5,352 nt of DNA. Source: an uncultured Collinsella sp. Lineage in GTDB: Bacteria; Actinomycetota; Coriobacteriia; Coriobacteriales; Coriobacteriaceae. The notes beneath the pieces were generated by a model that was given only the letters and a program-made list of their open reading frames with translations, made no database searches and was not told the origin of the DNA. Positions 4,098 through 5,352 of the stretch are shown here, piece by piece (positions within the stretch are counted from its first letter, which is position 1; each line of letters begins with the position of its first letter). A program made the translations under genes and the position numbers. The stretch spans positions 1-5,352 of the forward strand of contig CAAFQK010000060.1 of NCBI GenBank assembly GCA_900765115.1, in the 5' to 3' direction.

Positions 4098-4121
4098 CCT
4101 CGAGACGAAAGGAGCTCGAGG
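4098..4121 (+). promoter_or_regulatory. Hairpin presenting the Shine-Dalgarno of the AlpA-like gene
   Basis: CCTCGAG (4098-4104) and CTCGAGG (4115-4121) are perfect 7-bp arms enclosing ACGAAAGGAG, so AAAGGAG (4108-4114) lies in the loop, seven bases before the start codon after the stem. It may tune translation of the downstream gene. Confidence 0.35.
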
Positions 4122-4127
4122 ACGACC

Positions 4128-4376
4128 ATGACCAAGAGCACTAGCAGGAGCCAGGTGAGGCTCATCGCATCGACAAACGCGATATTCGGCGCCGACGAGG
4201 CGTGCGCGATGCTGCACATCAGCCGCGACGCCATGTACCGGCTCGCCAAGGACCCCGACGACCCGTTCCCGATCCGCTACATCGGCGGCAAGACGCGCGA
4301 CGGCATCGTGCTGCACGACGAGCTCGTCGCATGGGTCGAGCGCAACAGCGTCGTCGGCTCGCCCAGAAGGGACTAG
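4128..4376 (+). CDS. AlpA-like small helix-turn-helix protein
   Basis: This 82-residue protein starts at an ATG with AAAGGAG 13 bases and GAGG six bases upstream. It has one winged HTH domain: GADEACAMLHISRDAMYRLAKD (21-42) is the HTH, and PFPIRYIGGKTRDGIVLHDELVAWVER (46-72) is the wing plus final helix, close in style to AlpA and phage/ICE excisionase-like regulators. It follows the other HTH gene by 78 bp in the same direction, and its stop lies only five bases before the initiator start, which suggests translational coupling. Likely a transcriptional regulator or accessory excision factor of the element. Two HTH genes in a row leave open which one, if either, works with the integrase. Confidence 0.75.
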   Translation: MTKSTSRSQVRLIASTNAIFGADEACAMLHISRDAMYRLAKDPDDPFPIRYIGGKTRDGIVLHDELVAWVERNSVVGSPRRD

Positions 4377-4381
4377 CGCCG

Positions 4382-4897
4382 ATGGCGGCCGCAGGCCCGA
4401 GGGGGCGCGACGGCCCCTCCCCGCGCGAGTTCACGGCGGTACGGCATTTCATGATGGCGGACCTGGGCCTCTCCGGCCTTCCCCTGCTCGTTTACGCGCG
4501 CATCTTCGGCTTCTGCGACGGCGGGTGCGACTACTTCGAGAGCAAGGGCAACCTGGCCCGCTTCCTCAACGTGCAGGAGCGCAGCGCCCACCGCGCCATC
4601 CGCGACCTGCTCGACCGGGGCCTCATCGAGGAATGCGGTGTGCACGTCCCGGCGCGCGGGCATGCCACGAAGCGATATCGCATCGTGCGCGAGAGGCTGC
4701 CACCCGGAGCGCTGGCAACCCCTGACGATTCGTCAGGGTTCCAGACGCGAAAGGGTGACGAAATGACAGGGTTCGCCGAGAACAAGGGTGACGAACCGTC
4801 AGGGTTTGCAGCCCGAACCCCTGACGAAATGACAGGGAAACCCCTGACGATATGCCACCCAATAAGCAAAAGGGACAACAAGGACTTCAGAAGATAA
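4382..4897 (+). CDS. Winged-helix replication initiator with internal repeat array
   Basis: This 171-residue protein starts at the ATG at 4382 (weak AGAAGGG upstream, start five bases after the preceding stop). Residues about 16-105 form a winged HTH as in plasmid and phage replisome organisers: FTAVRHFMMADLGLSGLPLLVYARIFGF, YFESKGNLARFLNVQERSAHRAIRDLLDRGLI, then KRYRIVRERL. From residue 114 to about 147 come four 11-residue repeats of the type (P/G)-D-(D/E)-x-(S/T)-G-F, encoded by a 33-bp DNA repeat. The tail ends basic (SKRDNKDFRR). The following gene is a DnaC-like loader. Initiator plus loader with repeats inside the initiator gene parallels lambda O/P, so this protein probably binds the repeats and recruits the loader and helicase to start replication of the excised element. 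I do not recognise a named homologue. Confidence 0.75.
   Translation: MAAAGPRGRDGPSPREFTAVRHFMMADLGLSGLPLLVYARIFGFCDGGCDYFESKGNLARFLNVQERSAHRAIRDLLDRGLIEECGVHVPARGHATKRYRIVRERLPPGALATPDDSSGFQTRKGDEMTGFAENKGDEPSGFAARTPDEMTGKPLTICHPISKRDNKDFRR
4720..4850 (+). repeat. 33-bp iteron-like array within the initiator gene (probable origin)
   Basis: TGACGA occurs at 4723, 4756, 4789 and 4822, exactly 33 bp apart, with a fifth copy at 4845. Each of the first four is followed after three bases by GTCAGGG or GACAGGG (4732, 4765, 4798, 4831). The consensus TGACGA-N3-GWCAGGG is an imperfect palindrome; the first copy is a full one (CCTGACGA-T-TCGTCAGG, 4721-4737). 33 bp is about three helical turns, so the sites lie on one face of the DNA, as initiator iterons do. 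Confidence 0.7.
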
Positions 4898-4911
4898 GGA
4901 AGGGGCGCCCG

Positions 4912-5243
4912 ATGGACCGAGCGGGACTCATCACCCTGGAGCAGGCCCGGGCCGCCGGGCTCTCCTTCGACGAGCCGGAGCCGAGGGCGTGCCCGCACTG
5001 CGGCGCCGCCCTCGAACCGCTCGGCGCAGCGCTGGCGGGCAGGGTCGCCTGGGTCTCCAGCGCCCCCTGCCCGTGCGAGGGCGCAACCAGCGAGCGGGAG
5101 GCCGAGGCGCGAAGGCGCGCGGCCCTCGCCGCCAAGGAGGAGGCCGCCCGCCGGGAGAAGGCGCTCGCGCGCGCGGGCATCCCCAGGCGCTACTGGGCCG
5201 CCGAGGCCGACCGCCCCGAGTTCGCCGAGTACATCGCCTGGAT
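4912..5243 (+). pseudogene. DnaC-like helicase loader, truncated by an IS3-family insertion
   Basis: The start is the ATG at 4912, six bases after GGAAGGGG; an in-frame ATG at 4852 overlaps the initiator gene and is less likely. About 110 native residues remain: a zinc-binding part with C27-P-H-C30 and C53-P-C55, an Ala/Glu/Arg-rich helix (60-86) and ALARAGIPRRYWAAEADRPEF (84-104), the segment that precedes the AAA+ domain in DnaC/IstB-type loaders. The Walker motifs, expected further on, are missing because IS sequence begins at about 5244. The frame then runs into IS DNA and ends at 5311-5313. The intact family is around 250-330 residues and loads the replicative helicase at an origin. It lies 14 bp after the initiator gene. 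Identification rests on the zinc motif, the pre-AAA segment and context. Confidence 0.7.
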
Positions 5244-5352
5244 TGGCAACACCTATTTGGACGATTCCGGGAGGGACAGCCCCGCCTCCCTGAACTCGAC
5301 CGGAGACATGTAGCCCAGCGTCGAGTGGATCCTGAAGTTGTTGTACCAGTGC
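5244..5352 (-). mobile_element. IS3-family insertion sequence, right end (continues beyond the window)
   Basis: The sequence from about 5244 begins TGGCAACACCTATTTGG, a plausible IS terminal inverted repeat starting with TG, and contains the 3' end of a transposase gene on the minus strand. The reading frame of the loader gene stops resembling its family here. The exact boundary and the 3-4-bp target duplication cannot be fixed without the other end. Confidence 0.75.
5253..5352 (-). CDS. IS3-family transposase (OrfB type), C-terminal 32 residues
   Basis: The minus strand reads HWYNNFRIHSTLGYMSPVEF followed by REAGLSLPESSK and a TAG stop at 5253-5255. The W-Y-N-x-x-R-I-H-S-x-L-G-Y-x-S-P-x-E-F block is the conserved C-terminal signature of IS3/IS150-type DDE transposases (rve integrase core); the last catalytic glutamate lies just upstream, outside the window. 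The stop codon lies about nine bases inside the element's end, as is usual for this family. Its gene runs opposite to the replication module it interrupts. Confidence 0.92.
   Translation of the reverse strand, partial: HWYNNFRIHSTLGYMSPVEFREAGLSLPESSK

Noticed and set aside
4720..4850. CRISPR array (33-bp period)
   Set aside because: The repeat lies in frame inside a protein gene, the period contains only about 16 conserved bases, and it encodes a regular 11-residue peptide repeat.
4531..4998. Minus-strand 155-codon frame across the repeat array
   Set aside because: It is a shadow of the initiator gene; its own apparent peptide repeats only mirror the 33-bp DNA repeat.

Overview
The window looks like an accessory region of a high-GC Gram-positive bacterium. 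GC-rich codon use, strong purine-rich ribosome-binding sites (for example AAAGGAGG before the yjdF-like gene), actinobacterial-type small HTH proteins and a YjdF protein fit the Coriobacteriia (Eggerthella/Collinsella/Olsenella relatives) best. That assignment is inference; no rRNA or other marker gene is present.

Layout, left to right. (1) 1-490: two leftward, overlapping small genes, a ribbon-helix-helix (RHH) regulator and an unidentified partial protein. Upstream lies a repeat-rich control region that includes a perfect 22-bp palindrome with three TACGTA units. (2) 684-751: a leftward intrinsic terminator and a short sequence reading ...AIEWE-stop-stop on the minus strand. This resembles the 3' end of guaA (GMP synthase), a known integration target. 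(3) 752-3185: a roughly 2.4-kb cargo segment bounded by a second copy of that site. It carries an AbiD/AbiF-type HEPN ribonuclease, immediately followed by two tandem, structurally homologous ~60-nt RNA genes, each with its own promoter and terminator. A second cargo unit follows: a yjdF-like gene behind a probable yjdF-type riboswitch whose expression platform (anti-SD/SD) can be read directly. (4) 3174-3700: a LexA-type SOS box overlaps the second att-like site, followed by about 400 bp without a convincing gene, a strong terminator, and a leader block that repeats the one before yjdF. (5) 3831-5243: a rightward replication/excision module: excisionase-like HTH protein, AlpA-like HTH protein, winged-helix replication initiator with a 33-bp repeat array inside its gene (probable origin), and a DnaC-like helicase loader. 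(6) 5244-5352: the end of an IS3-family element, inserted in the loader gene and truncating it.

Interpretation: tandem or degenerate integrative elements at guaA. The right-hand element has a replication module broken by an IS. The left-hand segment, with no integrase, is a cargo island carrying defence genes. The most interesting system is the AbiF HEPN protein with its paired downstream RNAs, which has the layout expected of a protein toxin neutralised by a small RNA, the type of system from which Cas13 has been proposed to derive.
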